This document shows, in pieces, positions 16,244-24,358 of a stretch of 64,000 nucleotides of DNA (the stretch's first letter is position 1; each line of letters opens with the position of its first letter). Location of the stretch: NCBI GenBank assembly GCA_034439955.1, contig JAWXBJ010000090.1, forward strand, positions 28,943 through 92,942. Direction: 5' to 3'. The position numbers and the translations under genes are program-made. Below the pieces are notes generated by a model. That model worked only from the letters and a program-made list of their open reading frames with translations, was not told the DNA's origin and did not search any database. Source of the DNA: UBA7672 sp034439955 (lineage in GTDB: Bacteria; Pseudomonadota; Alphaproteobacteria; Caulobacterales; Hyphomonadaceae).

Positions 16244-16995
16244 TGGGTCAGAAGATCAATCCGATCGGTTTTCGCCTCGGCGTCAACCGCACTGCGGACA
16301 GCCGCTGGTATGCGGACAGCGCCGATTTCGGGCGCCTGCTCCATGAGGACATCAAGATCCGCAAATACATCAAGGAAAAGCTGAAGCAGGCTGGCGTCTC
16401 CAAAGTCGTGATCGAGCGTCCGCACAAGAAGTGCCGGATTTCGGTTCATACGGCCCGTCCGGGCATGGTCATCGGCAAGAAGGGCGCGGACATCGAGACG
16501 CTGCGCAAGGAAATCTCGCGGCTCTGCACGGACGAGGTGTTTCTGAACCTCGTCGAAATCCGCAAGCCGGAAGTGGACGCCAACCTCGTCGCCGAGGATG
16601 TCGCCCGCCAGCTTGAGCGGCGGGTGTCGTTCCGCCGCGCCATGAAGCGCGCGATGCAGACCACGATGCGCATGGGCGCCCAGGGCATCCGTCTCACAGT
16701 CGCCGGTCGGCTCGGCGGCGCGGAGATCGCCCGCACCGAATGGTATCGCGAAGGCCGCGTGCCGCTCCACACGCTGCGCGCCGACATTGATTACGGCACG
16801 GCGGAGGCCACCACGACCTACGGCATCATCGGCATCAAGTGCTGGATCTTCAAGGGCGAGATCATGGAGCACGACCCGATGGCCCTGGATCGCAAACAGG
16901 AAGCGGCCGGCGATAGCCGTCCGCGCCAGGACCGCGATCGTGGCGACCGCGGTGATCGTGGCGATCGCGGCGACCGTCAGCGTACGAACGCATAG
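16243..16995 (+). CDS. rpsC: 30S ribosomal protein S3 with a charged repeat tail
   Basis: S3 helps form the mRNA entry channel and has helicase activity there. 250 residues: N-terminal part, a KH domain around residues 60-110 (GMVIGKKGADIETLRKEIS) and the S3 C-terminal domain. After the conserved core comes a tail in which an Asp-Arg-Gly unit is repeated in tandem (about 16930-16980, roughly five 9-base units). E. coli S3 has 233 residues; extra charged tails are common in alphaproteobacteria, but this one is an unusually regular repeat. Confidence 0.96.
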   Translation: MGQKINPIGFRLGVNRTADSRWYADSADFGRLLHEDIKIRKYIKEKLKQAGVSKVVIERPHKKCRISVHTARPGMVIGKKGADIETLRKEISRLCTDEVFLNLVEIRKPEVDANLVAEDVARQLERRVSFRRAMKRAMQTTMRMGAQGIRLTVAGRLGGAEIARTEWYREGRVPLHTLRADIDYGTAEATTTYGIIGIKCWIFKGEIMEHDPMALDRKQEAAGDSRPRQDRDRGDRGDRGDRGDRQRTNA

Positions 16996-17013
16996 GATTG
17001 AGGACCCAGTTCG

Positions 17014-17430
17014 ATGCTGCAACCGAAACGGACCAAGTTCCGCAAAGCTTTCAAGGGCCGCATCAAGGGCGCGGCGAAGGCTGGATTTTCGCTGTCGTTC
17101 GGCTCCTATGGGCTGAAGGCTTTGGAGCCTGAGCGCGTCACCGCGCGTCAGATCGAAGCGTCGCGGCGCGCCATCACGCGTGAAATGAAACGCGTGGGCA
17201 AGGTGTGGATCCGCATATTCCCAGACGTGCCGGTTTCGAAAAAACCGAACGAGGTCCGCATGGGCTCCGGCAAGGGCGCCCCGGAATTCTGGGCCGCCCG
17301 CGTGAAGCCAGGACGTATCATGTTCGAGATCGACGGCGTGCCCGACGCGGTTGCTCGCGAGGCGTTGCGCCTTGGCGCCGCCAAATTGCCGATCAAGACG
17401 AAGATCATCTCGCGCGTGGGGGTGCTCTGA
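17014..17430 (+). CDS. rplP: 50S ribosomal protein L16
   Basis: L16 contacts the A-site tRNA elbow and is assembled late. 138 residues beginning MLQPKRTKFRKAFKGRIKG, a signature start. KPNEVRMGSGKGAPEFW holds the conserved arginine that is hydroxylated by YcfD in some bacteria. Starts 18 bases after rpsC; the rpmC start overlaps its stop by one base. Confidence 0.96.
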   Translation: MLQPKRTKFRKAFKGRIKGAAKAGFSLSFGSYGLKALEPERVTARQIEASRRAITREMKRVGKVWIRIFPDVPVSKKPNEVRMGSGKGAPEFWAARVKPGRIMFEIDGVPDAVAREALRLGAAKLPIKTKIISRVGVL

Positions 17431-17639
17431 TGGCCGCGCTCAAAGTGGAAGATATCCGCCTGAAGACGCCTGACCAGCTTCGCGACGAGATGACCCGTCT
17501 CAAGAAGGAGCAGTTCAACCTGCGCTTTCAGAAGGCGACGGGTCAGTTGGAGAAGACCTCGCGCGTGCGTGAAATTCGCCGCGACATCGCCAGGATCGAG
17601 ACGATCCTATCCGAAAAAGCCAAAGCCAGCGCAGCCTGA
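17430..17639 (+). CDS. rpmC: 50S ribosomal protein L29
   Basis: L29 is a two-helix protein beside L23 at the tunnel exit. 69 residues from ATG 17430, overlapping the rplP stop by one base (TGATG). The open frame continues far upstream (to 17205) inside rplP, but only the 69-residue part matches the family (DIRLKTPDQLRDEMTRLKKE, then LRFQKATGQL). rpsQ follows after 18 bases. Confidence 0.95.
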   Translation: MAALKVEDIRLKTPDQLRDEMTRLKKEQFNLRFQKATGQLEKTSRVREIRRDIARIETILSEKAKASAA

Positions 17640-17657
17640 GTCGAGGAACAAGAAGTC

Positions 17658-17903
17658 ATGCCCAGGCGAATCATGGAAGGCGTCGTCGTTTCCAGCAAGA
17701 TGGACAAAACCGCCGTTGTGCGCATTGAGCGCACTTTCATCCATCCGCTGTTCAAGAAAATCGTGCGCCGCTCGAAGAAGTATCATGCGCATGACGAGAC
17801 CAATTCCGCTGTTGAAGGCCAGATCGTGTCGATCCGCGAATGCCCGCCGCGCTCGAAGCTGAAGCACTGGGAAATCGTGTCCGCTGAAGGCGACGCCCAA
17901 TGA
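17658..17903 (+). CDS. rpsQ: 30S ribosomal protein S17
   Basis: S17 is an OB-fold primary rRNA-binding protein of the 30S body. 81 residues, usual length: MPRRIMEGVVVSSKMDKTAV at the start and the conserved VRRSKKYHAHDE segment. Its stop overlaps the rplN start by four bases (ATGA), so translation is probably coupled. Confidence 0.95.
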   Translation: MPRRIMEGVVVSSKMDKTAVVRIERTFIHPLFKKIVRRSKKYHAHDETNSAVEGQIVSIRECPPRSKLKHWEIVSAEGDAQ

Positions 17904-18268
17904 TCCAGATGCAGTCAAATCTCGAAGTCGCCGACAATTCCGGTGCGCGTCGCGTCCAGTGCATCAAGGTGCTCGGCGGCTCGCACCGCCGCTATGCCTC
18001 GGTTGGCGATGTCATCGTCGTGTCGGTCAAGGAAGCCTCGCCAAAAGGCCGCGTCAAGAAGGGCGATGTGCGCCGCGCTGTCGTGGTTCGGGTCGCCAAG
18101 GACATCCAGCGCCGCGACGGATCGGTAATCCGTTTTGATTCGAACGCCGCCGTGCTGGTCAACAACGCCAACGAGCCCGTCGGCACCCGCATTTTCGGGC
18201 CCGTGCCGCGCGAGCTGCGGGCCAAGAACCACATGAAGATCATCTCGCTCGCCCCGGAGGTGCTGTGA
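17900..18268 (+). CDS. rplN: 50S ribosomal protein L14
   Basis: L14 lies on the intersubunit face and is the docking site for the silencing factor RsfS. 122 residues, exactly the common length, beginning MIQMQSNLEVADNSGARRV. ATGA overlap with rpsQ upstream and a one-base overlap with rplX downstream. Confidence 0.96.
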   Translation: MIQMQSNLEVADNSGARRVQCIKVLGGSHRRYASVGDVIVVSVKEASPKGRVKKGDVRRAVVVRVAKDIQRRDGSVIRFDSNAAVLVNNANEPVGTRIFGPVPRELRAKNHMKIISLAPEVL

Positions 18269-18585
18269 TGGCCGCCAAGATCAAGAAGGGCGACAAGGTC
18301 GTGGTGTTGACCGGCAAGGACAAGGGCAGGACCGGCGAGGTCGTGCGGTCCATTCCCGACGAGAACCGCGTCGTCGTTTCTGGCGTCAACATCGCCGTCA
18401 AGCACCAGAAGCCTTCCCAGTTCGACCAGGGCGGCATCAAGCGCATTGAAGCGCCGATCCACGTATCAAACGTCGCGCATGTCGATCCTCGCGACGGCAA
18501 AGCGACGCGCGTGGGATTCAAGACTGACGACAGTGGCCGCAAGGTGCGTTTCGCCAAGCGGTCCGGGGAGAACATCGATGCCTGA
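18268..18585 (+). CDS. rplX: 50S ribosomal protein L24
   Basis: L24 is an assembly-initiator KOW-domain protein. 105 residues from ATG 18268; a GTG three bases earlier is in frame, but the ggaggtg ribosome-binding site is better placed for the ATG. The KOW motif KKGDKVVVLTGKDKGRTGEV is at residues 6-25. Its end overlaps rplE by 8 bases. Confidence 0.95.
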   Translation: MAAKIKKGDKVVVLTGKDKGRTGEVVRSIPDENRVVVSGVNIAVKHQKPSQFDQGGIKRIEAPIHVSNVAHVDPRDGKATRVGFKTDDSGRKVRFAKRSGENIDA

Positions 18586-19150
18586 GGCCAGGAACGAAGA
18601 GGCGCAATACGAACCGCGGCTCAAGGCGCTCTACAAGAGCGCCATTCGCGAGAAGCTGACCGAGCAGTTCAAGTATACAAATCCCATGCAGGTTCCGGCC
18701 CTCGACAAGGTCGTCATCAACATGGGCGTGGGCGAGGCCGTGTCGGACTCCAAGAAGATCCGTTCGGCCCTGGCAGACCTTTCGGCCATCACTGGCCAGA
18801 AGCCGGTCGAGACGAAGGCGCGCAAGTCGATCGCGACCTTCAAGGTCCGCGAAGGCATGACCGTGGGCTGCAAGGTGACCCTCCGCCGTGAGCGCATGTA
18901 TGAGTTCGTTGATCGTCTGACCAACATCGCGCTCCCCCGTGTGAAGGACTTCCGCGGGCTCAACGGCAAGAGCTTCGACGGACGCGGCAATTTCGCGATG
19001 GGCCTCAAGGAGCACATCGTGTTCCCGGAGATCAACTACGACCAGGTCGACCAGGTCTGGGGCATGGATATCATTGTGTGCACGACGGCGCGCACGAACG
19101 ACGAGGCGAAGGCGCTCCTCACGGAGTTTGGCTTTCCCTTCCGCACCTAG
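18578..19150 (+). CDS. rplE: 50S ribosomal protein L5
   Basis: L5 binds 5S rRNA and forms a bridge to the 30S head. 190 residues from ATG 18578 (MPEARNEEAQYEPRLKALY), slightly longer than the usual 179-185. The start was placed by a ggggag site and by family alignment; the frame also extends upstream inside rplX. NPMQVPALDKVVINMGVGEA and RVKDFRGLNGKSFDGRGN are conserved. Eight-base overlap with rplX. Confidence 0.95.
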   Translation: MPEARNEEAQYEPRLKALYKSAIREKLTEQFKYTNPMQVPALDKVVINMGVGEAVSDSKKIRSALADLSAITGQKPVETKARKSIATFKVREGMTVGCKVTLRRERMYEFVDRLTNIALPRVKDFRGLNGKSFDGRGNFAMGLKEHIVFPEINYDQVDQVWGMDIIVCTTARTNDEAKALLTEFGFPFRT

Positions 19151-19168
19151 GCGCGCTGGAGAGACGAG

Positions 19169-19474
19169 ATGGCGAAGAAAAGCTCGATCGAGAAGAACAA
19201 CCGGCGCAAGCGCCTGGTCGAACAATACGCTGACAAGCGCGCGGACCTGAAGGCGATGGCGCTCGACGAGAGCCTGTCGCTCGAGGAACGGTTCGCGGCC
19301 CGCATGAAACTGGCGGAACTGCCGAGGAATTCCGCTCCAAATCGCGTTCGCAACCGCTGCGAGATCACGGGTCGCCCGCGCGGCTTCTACCGGAAGCTGA
19401 GAATGTCGCGCATCGCGCTTCGTGAATACGGCGCAGCGGGTTTCATCCCCGGCCTTGTCAAGTCGAGCTGGTAG
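19169..19474 (+). CDS. rpsN: 30S ribosomal protein S14, zinc-free long type
   Basis: S14 is a late-assembly protein of the 30S head. 101 residues, the long form without the zinc cysteine set (only one Cys, in NRCEITGRPRGFYRKL). RMSRIALREYGAAGFIPGL at the C-terminus is characteristic. It lies 18 bases after rplE and 14 before rpsH, the usual spc position. Confidence 0.96.
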   Translation: MAKKSSIEKNNRRKRLVEQYADKRADLKAMALDESLSLEERFAARMKLAELPRNSAPNRVRNRCEITGRPRGFYRKLRMSRIALREYGAAGFIPGLVKSSW

Positions 19475-19488
19475 AGGAGGTCGGGCGC

Positions 19489-19884
19489 ATGATGATGAAC
19501 GATCCCATCGGCGATCTGCTGACCCGGATCCGCAACGCGCAGCAGCGCGGACGGTCTTCGGTGTCATCGCCGGCCTCGAAGCTGCGTGCGCGCGTGCTCG
19601 ATGTGCTGCAGCGGGAAGGCTATATCCGCGGGTATTCCGAGGTCGAGAAAGACGGCTTCAAGGAACTCGACATCGAGCTCAAATACTATGACGGCGCTCC
19701 GGTGATCTCGGAGATTCGCCGCATCTCCAAGCCAGGCCGGCGGGTCTATTCGTCGGTCGGCGATCTGCCGCTGGTCCGCAATGGCCTTGGCATCTCGATC
19801 CTCTCGACGCCCAAGGGCGTCATGTCGGACAACGACGCCCGCAGCAACAATGTGGGCGGCGAAATTCTTTGCCGCGTCTCGTAA
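19489..19884 (+). CDS. rpsH: 30S ribosomal protein S8
   Basis: S8 binds helix 21 of 16S rRNA and is the translational repressor of the spc operon in E. coli. 131 residues. Three consecutive ATG codons (19489, 19492, 19495) could start it; the first was chosen because gaggagg lies eight bases upstream. NDPIGDLLTRIRNAQQR and the C-terminal NNVGGEILCRVS are diagnostic. Confidence 0.95.
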   Translation: MMMNDPIGDLLTRIRNAQQRGRSSVSSPASKLRARVLDVLQREGYIRGYSEVEKDGFKELDIELKYYDGAPVISEIRRISKPGRRVYSSVGDLPLVRNGLGISILSTPKGVMSDNDARSNNVGGEILCRVS

Positions 19885-19903
19885 GGGAGCGGAGGAGCAA
19901 GCC

Positions 19904-20440
19904 ATGTCACGGATCGGAAAACTCAGCGTGGCCGCGCCGGCCGGGGTCGATGTCAAGCTGACGCCCGAGCAGATCACCGTCAAAGGCCCCAAGGGCGAGC
20001 TCAAGCTCGCGCTCACCGAACTCGTGGTGGTCAAGTTCGACAAGGGTGAAGTCACCGTCGAGCCGCGCGACGCGGAGGATCGCCGGTCGAAGGCGATGTG
20101 GGGCACGACGCGCGCCAACATCTCGAACATGGTTCGCGGCGTCACCAAGGGGTTCGAGCGCGATCTCGAACTTCAGGGCGTCGGCTACCGCGCGGCGCTG
20201 AAAGGCAAGGACCTCGAACTCAGCCTCGGCTATTCGCATCCTATCGTCTACAAGGCGCCTGCCGGGATCACCTTCGCTTCGGCCAAGCCGACCGAGATCA
20301 AGATATCCGGCGCCGACAAGCAGACAGTGGGACAGGTCGCGGCGGAAATACGCGGCTTCCGTCCGCCCGAGCCCTACAAGGGCAAGGGTGTTCGCCGGGC
20401 CGGGGAATTCGTTCGTCGCAAGGAAGGCAAGAAGAAGTAA
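19904..20440 (+). CDS. rplF: 50S ribosomal protein L6
   Basis: L6 sits near the factor-binding site at the base of the L7/L12 stalk. 178 residues from ATG 19904 (MSRIGKLSVAAPAGVDVKL) after a ggaggag site; the longer open frame from 19781 runs inside rpsH and was rejected. The C-terminal IRGFRPPEPYKGKGVRRAG is a strong signature. rplR starts three bases after the stop. Confidence 0.96.
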   Translation: MSRIGKLSVAAPAGVDVKLTPEQITVKGPKGELKLALTELVVVKFDKGEVTVEPRDAEDRRSKAMWGTTRANISNMVRGVTKGFERDLELQGVGYRAALKGKDLELSLGYSHPIVYKAPAGITFASAKPTEIKISGADKQTVGQVAAEIRGFRPPEPYKGKGVRRAGEFVRRKEGKKK

Positions 20441-20443
20441 GCC

Positions 20444-20806
20444 ATGTTGTCCAGCCGCGAAAAAACAGCCCGGCGCGCCCAGCGTGTCCGCACGAAGCTC
20501 CGCCAGGGCGCGGGGGGCAAGCCGCGTCTGTCGGTTGCGCGCTCCGCCAAGCACATCTCGGTGCAGGTCATCGACGACGCACAGGGAGTCACGGTGGCCG
20601 CCGCATCGACACTGGAGAAGGATTTCAAGTCCGGCGGCAAGACGGGAGCCGATCGCTCGGCGGCCCAGACCGTCGGCAAGCTCATCGCCGAACGCGCGAC
20701 GAAGGCAGGCGTCACCGACGTCGTGTTCGATCGCGGCGGTTACCTGTTCCATGGCCGCGTGAAAGCGTTGGCCGACGCCGCCCGTGAGGGCGGCCTGAAA
20801 TTCTAG
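20444..20806 (+). CDS. rplR: 50S ribosomal protein L18
   Basis: L18 binds 5S rRNA with L5. 120 residues with a basic N-terminus (EKTARRAQRVRTKLRQG), a central ISVQVIDD strand and the C-terminal VFDRGGYLFHGRVKALADAAREG, of which GYLYHGRVKALA-like is diagnostic. Start ATG 20444 is three bases after rplF; rpsE follows after 10 bases. Confidence 0.95.
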   Translation: MLSSREKTARRAQRVRTKLRQGAGGKPRLSVARSAKHISVQVIDDAQGVTVAAASTLEKDFKSGGKTGADRSAAQTVGKLIAERATKAGVTDVVFDRGGYLFHGRVKALADAAREGGLKF

Positions 20807-20816
20807 GGAGAAGCTC

Positions 20817-21395
20817 ATGGCGCGCGAAAGAGGCGAGCGGGGCGGCCGCAAGAACCGGGACGATGACCGCGAGCAGTCGGACATCATCGACAAGCTCGTG
20901 GCGATCAACCGCGTCGCCAAGGTGGTGAAGGGTGGCAAGAACTTCGGCTTCGCGGCGCTGGTCGTCGTCGGCGACCAGAAGGGCCGTATCGGCTTTGGCC
21001 ATGGCAAGGCCCGTGAGGTTCCCGAGGCTATCCGCAAGGCCACCGAGGAAGCCAAGAAGACGATGATCCGCGTCCCGCTCCGGGAGGGGCGTACACTGCA
21101 TCATGACGGCAAGGGCCGCTGGGGCGCCGGCAAGGTGTTCCTACGGTCAGCGCCGGCTGGAACGGGTGTGATTGCCGGCGGTCCGATGCGGGCGGTGCTT
21201 GAAGTGCTGGGCGTGCAGGACGTGGTCGCAAAGTCGATTGGGTCCTCGAATCCTTACAACATGGTTCGCGCGACGGTTGACGCCCTCAAGCACCAGTCCT
21301 CGCCGCGCCAGATTGCGTCGAAGCGCGGGCTGAAAGTGCAAGACGTCATCGGACGGCGCACGGATGGCGCCGGCAATGCTGAAGTCGTTCAATAG
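20817..21395 (+). CDS. rpsE: 30S ribosomal protein S5
   Basis: S5 helps decoding accuracy and lines the mRNA entry channel with S3 and S4. 192 residues, longer than E. coli S5 (167) through a charged N-terminus and a C-terminal extension. The double-stranded RNA-binding half carries VKGGKNFGFAALVVVGDQKG, the spectinomycin-site region, without obvious resistance changes; the C-terminal half has APAGTGVIAGGPMRAVLE. Confidence 0.96.
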   Translation: MARERGERGGRKNRDDDREQSDIIDKLVAINRVAKVVKGGKNFGFAALVVVGDQKGRIGFGHGKAREVPEAIRKATEEAKKTMIRVPLREGRTLHHDGKGRWGAGKVFLRSAPAGTGVIAGGPMRAVLEVLGVQDVVAKSIGSSNPYNMVRATVDALKHQSSPRQIASKRGLKVQDVIGRRTDGAGNAEVVQ

Positions 21396-21421
21396 GCTGA
21401 TTGGAAACGGGAGACCGCCAG

Positions 21422-21607
21422 ATGGCGACCAAAAAAACCGTGACCGTCCGCCAGGTGCGGAGCCCGCAGCGCCGCGACGGGACCCAGCGCTCGACCCTGA
21501 TCGGGCTTGGCCTCAACCGCATCCAGCGGACCCGCGAACTTGAAGATACCCCGGCCGTCCGGGGCATGATCGCCAAGGTGGCTCATCTCATCGAAGTCGT
21601 CGAATAG
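21422..21607 (+). CDS. rpmD: 50S ribosomal protein L30
   Basis: Small 50S protein, 61 residues from ATG 21422 (MATKKTVTVRQVRSPQRR). An in-frame start at 21401 would add seven residues with no family support. The core IGLGLNRIQRTRELEDTPAV is typical. It sits 26 bases after rpsE and 56 before rplO. Confidence 0.94.
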   Translation: MATKKTVTVRQVRSPQRRDGTQRSTLIGLGLNRIQRTRELEDTPAVRGMIAKVAHLIEVVE

Positions 21608-21663
21608 ACGGCTGATACTTGAAAGCCGGTTGGCGTCAGCCTGCCGGCGACCCGGAGCGTGAC

Positions 21664-22146
21664 ATGAAACTGAACCAGATCGCCGACAATCCGGGCGCCC
21701 GCAAGACGCGCGTGCGTCTCGGGATCGGCGTGGGCTCCGGCAAAGGCAAGACGGGCGGCCGCGGCGTCAAGGGGCAGAAGGCCCGTCGCGGCGTCGCGAT
21801 TAATGGTTTCGAAGGCGGCCAGATGCCGATCTACATGCGGCTGCCCAAGCGCGGCTTCACCCCGCCGAATTCGTCCAAATTCGCCTGGGTCAATATCGGG
21901 CGGATCGACGCTGCGGTGAAGGCTGGCAAGCTCGACGCCGGCAAAACCATTGATACGGCTGCGCTGATCGCGGCGGGCCTCGTCCGCCGGGCGAGGGACG
22001 GCGTGCGCCTCCTTGCAAAGGGTGAGATCAAGTCCAAAGTTGATCTAGTTGTCGCCGGCGCCTCCAAGGCGGCTGTCGAGGCGGTCGAGAAAGCTGGCGG
22101 CAAGGTCACCGTGACGATGGTCGTGGCGGCAGAAGCAGCCGAATAG
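21664..22146 (+). CDS. rplO: 50S ribosomal protein L15
   Basis: L15 is a late-assembly 50S protein. 160 residues from ATG 21664 (MKLNQIADNPGARKTRVRLG); upstream in-frame codons to 21619 are not family-like. The glycine-rich stretch GSGKGKTGGRGVKGQKAR is the L15 signature. 85 bases separate it from secY; that gap holds only a small CCCC/GGGG hairpin and a gagggtgg ribosome-binding site. Confidence 0.95.
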   Translation: MKLNQIADNPGARKTRVRLGIGVGSGKGKTGGRGVKGQKARRGVAINGFEGGQMPIYMRLPKRGFTPPNSSKFAWVNIGRIDAAVKAGKLDAGKTIDTAALIAAGLVRRARDGVRLLAKGEIKSKVDLVVAGASKAAVEAVEKAGGKVTVTMVVAAEAAE

Positions 22147-22231
22147 GTTCACCCCTTTCGGGGCGACCGACCGCGTCCACGGGTTGCCGCTCATCGGCAG
22201 CACGTAGCGGCGCGATCTGGAGGGTGGACGT

Positions 22232-23596
22232 ATGGTTTCGGCGGCCGAGCAACTCGCGCGCAACATCAATTTCTCCACCTTTGGCAAGGCCAAGGAACTG
22301 CAGGCGCGGATCTGGTTCACCCTGGGCGCCCTGCTGGTCTATCGCTTGGGAACGCACATCCCGATTCCCGGCGTCGATCCGGTTCAGTTCGCCTCCGCCT
22401 TCGGCAATGCGGCCAACGGCATCCTTGGCCAGTGGAACCTGTTCTCGGGCGGGGCCGTCGAGCGGATGGCGATCTTCGCGCTCAACGTCATGCCGTATAT
22501 TTCTGCGTCGATCATCGTCCAGATTCTGACGACGGCCGTTCCCGCCCTGGAAAGGTTGAAGAAGGAAGGCGAGGGCGGCCGTAAGCAGATCAACCAGTAC
22601 ACGCGCTATCTGACGGTCGTGCTGGCCATCGCCCAGGCTTTCGGAATAGCCGTCGCGCTCAACGCCGTCGATCCTTCGTCCGGAAATTCGATGGCGGTGG
22701 ACCCCGGGGTCTATTTCATGTCCTCGACAGTGATCACCCTGGTTGGTGGAACCATCTTCCTGATGTGGCTGGGCGAGCAGATCACCGCGCGAGGCGTGGG
22801 CAACGGCATTTCCCTGATCATCTTCGCGGGGATCGTGGCCGAACTTCCGCGCTACGCCTTCCAGTCGCTGGCCCAGACCCGTCAGGGCAGCCTGTCGATC
22901 ATCGCCCTGATCGCGATTCTCGCCCTGTCGATCGCCTTGATCGTGTTCATCGTCTTCATCGAGCGATCCCAGAGGCGGCTGTTGATCCAGTACCCCAAGC
23001 GCCAGCAAGGCAACCGGATGATCGGCGGGGAATCGTCTTTCCTGCCTCTCAAAATCAATACGGCGGGGGTCATTCCGCCGATTTTCGCCTCGTCGCTGCT
23101 GCTCCTTCCCAACACGATCGCCGCCATGTCTGCGAGCAGCGGCGCGTCCGACGGCTGGTGGGCCAGTTCTCTGCAGTTCCTGCAAGCCTACATGGGCAAT
23201 GGCCAGCCGCTGTTCATAATCTTCTATGCCGCCCTCATCATTTTCTTCTGCTTCTTTTACACCTCGATCGTCTTCAACCCCGAGGAGACCGCCGAAAATC
23301 TGCGCAAGTATGGCGGTTTCATTCCAGGCTACCGTCCAGGCAAGCGAACGGCCGAGCATCTCGACTATGTGCTCACCCGGCTCACGGTGATCGGCGCAGC
23401 CTACATCACGGCTGTTTGCGTGCTTCCGGAAATCCTCCGCGCCCAGTATTCGGACATGTTCTACATTGGCGGCACCTCGATCCTTATCGTGGTCTCTGTG
23501 ACCATGGACACAGTCGCGCAGATCCAGTCCCATCTCATCGGGCACCAGTATGAGGGCATGATCAAGAAATCGCGCCTCGGGGGTCGGAAGAAATGA
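22232..23596 (+). CDS. secY: Preprotein translocase subunit SecY
   Basis: Channel-forming subunit of the Sec translocon in the inner membrane. 454 residues with ten predicted membrane segments, beginning with an amphipathic stretch then IWFTLGALLVYRLGTHIPIP. LGEQITARGVGNGISLIIFA and the C-terminal SRLGGRKK cytosolic tail are diagnostic. Preceded by a ggaggg site; the stop overlaps the adk start by four bases (ATGA), the usual spc arrangement. Confidence 0.97.
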   Translation: MVSAAEQLARNINFSTFGKAKELQARIWFTLGALLVYRLGTHIPIPGVDPVQFASAFGNAANGILGQWNLFSGGAVERMAIFALNVMPYISASIIVQILTTAVPALERLKKEGEGGRKQINQYTRYLTVVLAIAQAFGIAVALNAVDPSSGNSMAVDPGVYFMSSTVITLVGGTIFLMWLGEQITARGVGNGISLIIFAGIVAELPRYAFQSLAQTRQGSLSIIALIAILALSIALIVFIVFIERSQRRLLIQYPKRQQGNRMIGGESSFLPLKINTAGVIPPIFASSLLLLPNTIAAMSASSGASDGWWASSLQFLQAYMGNGQPLFIIFYAALIIFFCFFYTSIVFNPEETAENLRKYGGFIPGYRPGKRTAEHLDYVLTRLTVIGAAYITAVCVLPEILRAQYSDMFYIGGTSILIVVSVTMDTVAQIQSHLIGHQYEGMIKKSRLGGRKK

Positions 23597-24195
23597 ACTT
23601 GATCCTCTTCGGGCCGCCAGCGGCGGGCAAGGGAACGCAGGCCAAGAAACTGGTTGCCGAACGGGGATTCGTTCAGCTTTCCACCGGAGACATGCTGCGC
23701 GCCGCCAGGTCGTCGGGAACCGAACTTGGCGTACGGGTGGCTGAAATCATGGATTCCGGCTCACTGGTCTCCGACGAGGTCGTTATCGCGCTGATCGAGG
23801 AACAGCTCGATCTCAACGCCAAGGCGCCAGGGTTCATTTTCGACGGCTTCCCCCGCACCATCCCGCAGGCGCAGGCTCTTGACGAGATGCTGCGGCGGCG
23901 GGGCGCGCACATCGACGCCGTTATCCGGCTCAAGGTCGATGAACCGGCGCTGATCGCTCGGGTGACGCGGCGCTTCGAGGCGGAAGGCCGGGCCGACGAC
24001 AACCCCGAAGCCTTCAAGAAGCGGTTGACCGCCTACAACAGCCAGACGGCTCCGCTTCTGCCGATCTATGCGGAGCAGGGAAGGCTGAAGGAGCTGGATG
24101 GAATGCAGGATGTAGGCGCAGTTTCGGCCGCCATTTCGGGCGTGATCGACGCTGTTCGTCAGGGCGCCGCCGGACGGGAACAGACCCTTAAATAA
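23593..24195 (+). CDS. adk: Adenylate kinase, short form
   Basis: Interconverts ATP + AMP and 2 ADP. 200 residues. P-loop GPPAAGKGTQ at residues 7-16, AMP-site DGFPRTIPQAQ, and a short LID: RVTRRFEAEGRADDNPEAF replaces the long zinc-type LID, so this is the short form common in alphaproteobacteria. Overlaps secY by four bases. After the stop there is a 163-base gap with an internal promoter for rpsM. Confidence 0.96.
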   Translation: MNLILFGPPAAGKGTQAKKLVAERGFVQLSTGDMLRAARSSGTELGVRVAEIMDSGSLVSDEVVIALIEEQLDLNAKAPGFIFDGFPRTIPQAQALDEMLRRRGAHIDAVIRLKVDEPALIARVTRRFEAEGRADDNPEAFKKRLTAYNSQTAPLLPIYAEQGRLKELDGMQDVGAVSAAISGVIDAVRQGAAGREQTLK

Positions 24196-24199
24196 GCGG

Positions 24200-24227
24200 T
24201 TGACGGCAAGGGTTCGCCCCCTATAAG
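24200..24227 (+). promoter_or_regulatory. Candidate promoter of the alpha operon (rpsM-rplQ)
   Basis: TTGACG (24200-24205), a 16-base spacer, then TATAAG (24222-24227): the best housekeeping-type promoter match seen in the ribosomal block. It begins five bases after the adk stop and would give a leader of about 125 bases before rpsM, so the alpha operon can be expressed separately from spc. Confidence 0.55.
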
Positions 24228-24358
24228 TAGCCGCTTCCGCGACGGGCACAGGCCACGCCGCGCCGCTTTGGCGTCGGGCGCTTATACGTGTCGCCCGGAA
24301 ATTCGCGACGGACTCAACAGCCGGTTCATTGATACTGGCGGACTTTCAGGAGCGGCAA

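Noticed and set aside
22106..23545. 479-codon minus-strand frame under secY
   Set aside because: Antisense to secY; very charged, as expected for the complement of a membrane-protein gene, and without motifs.
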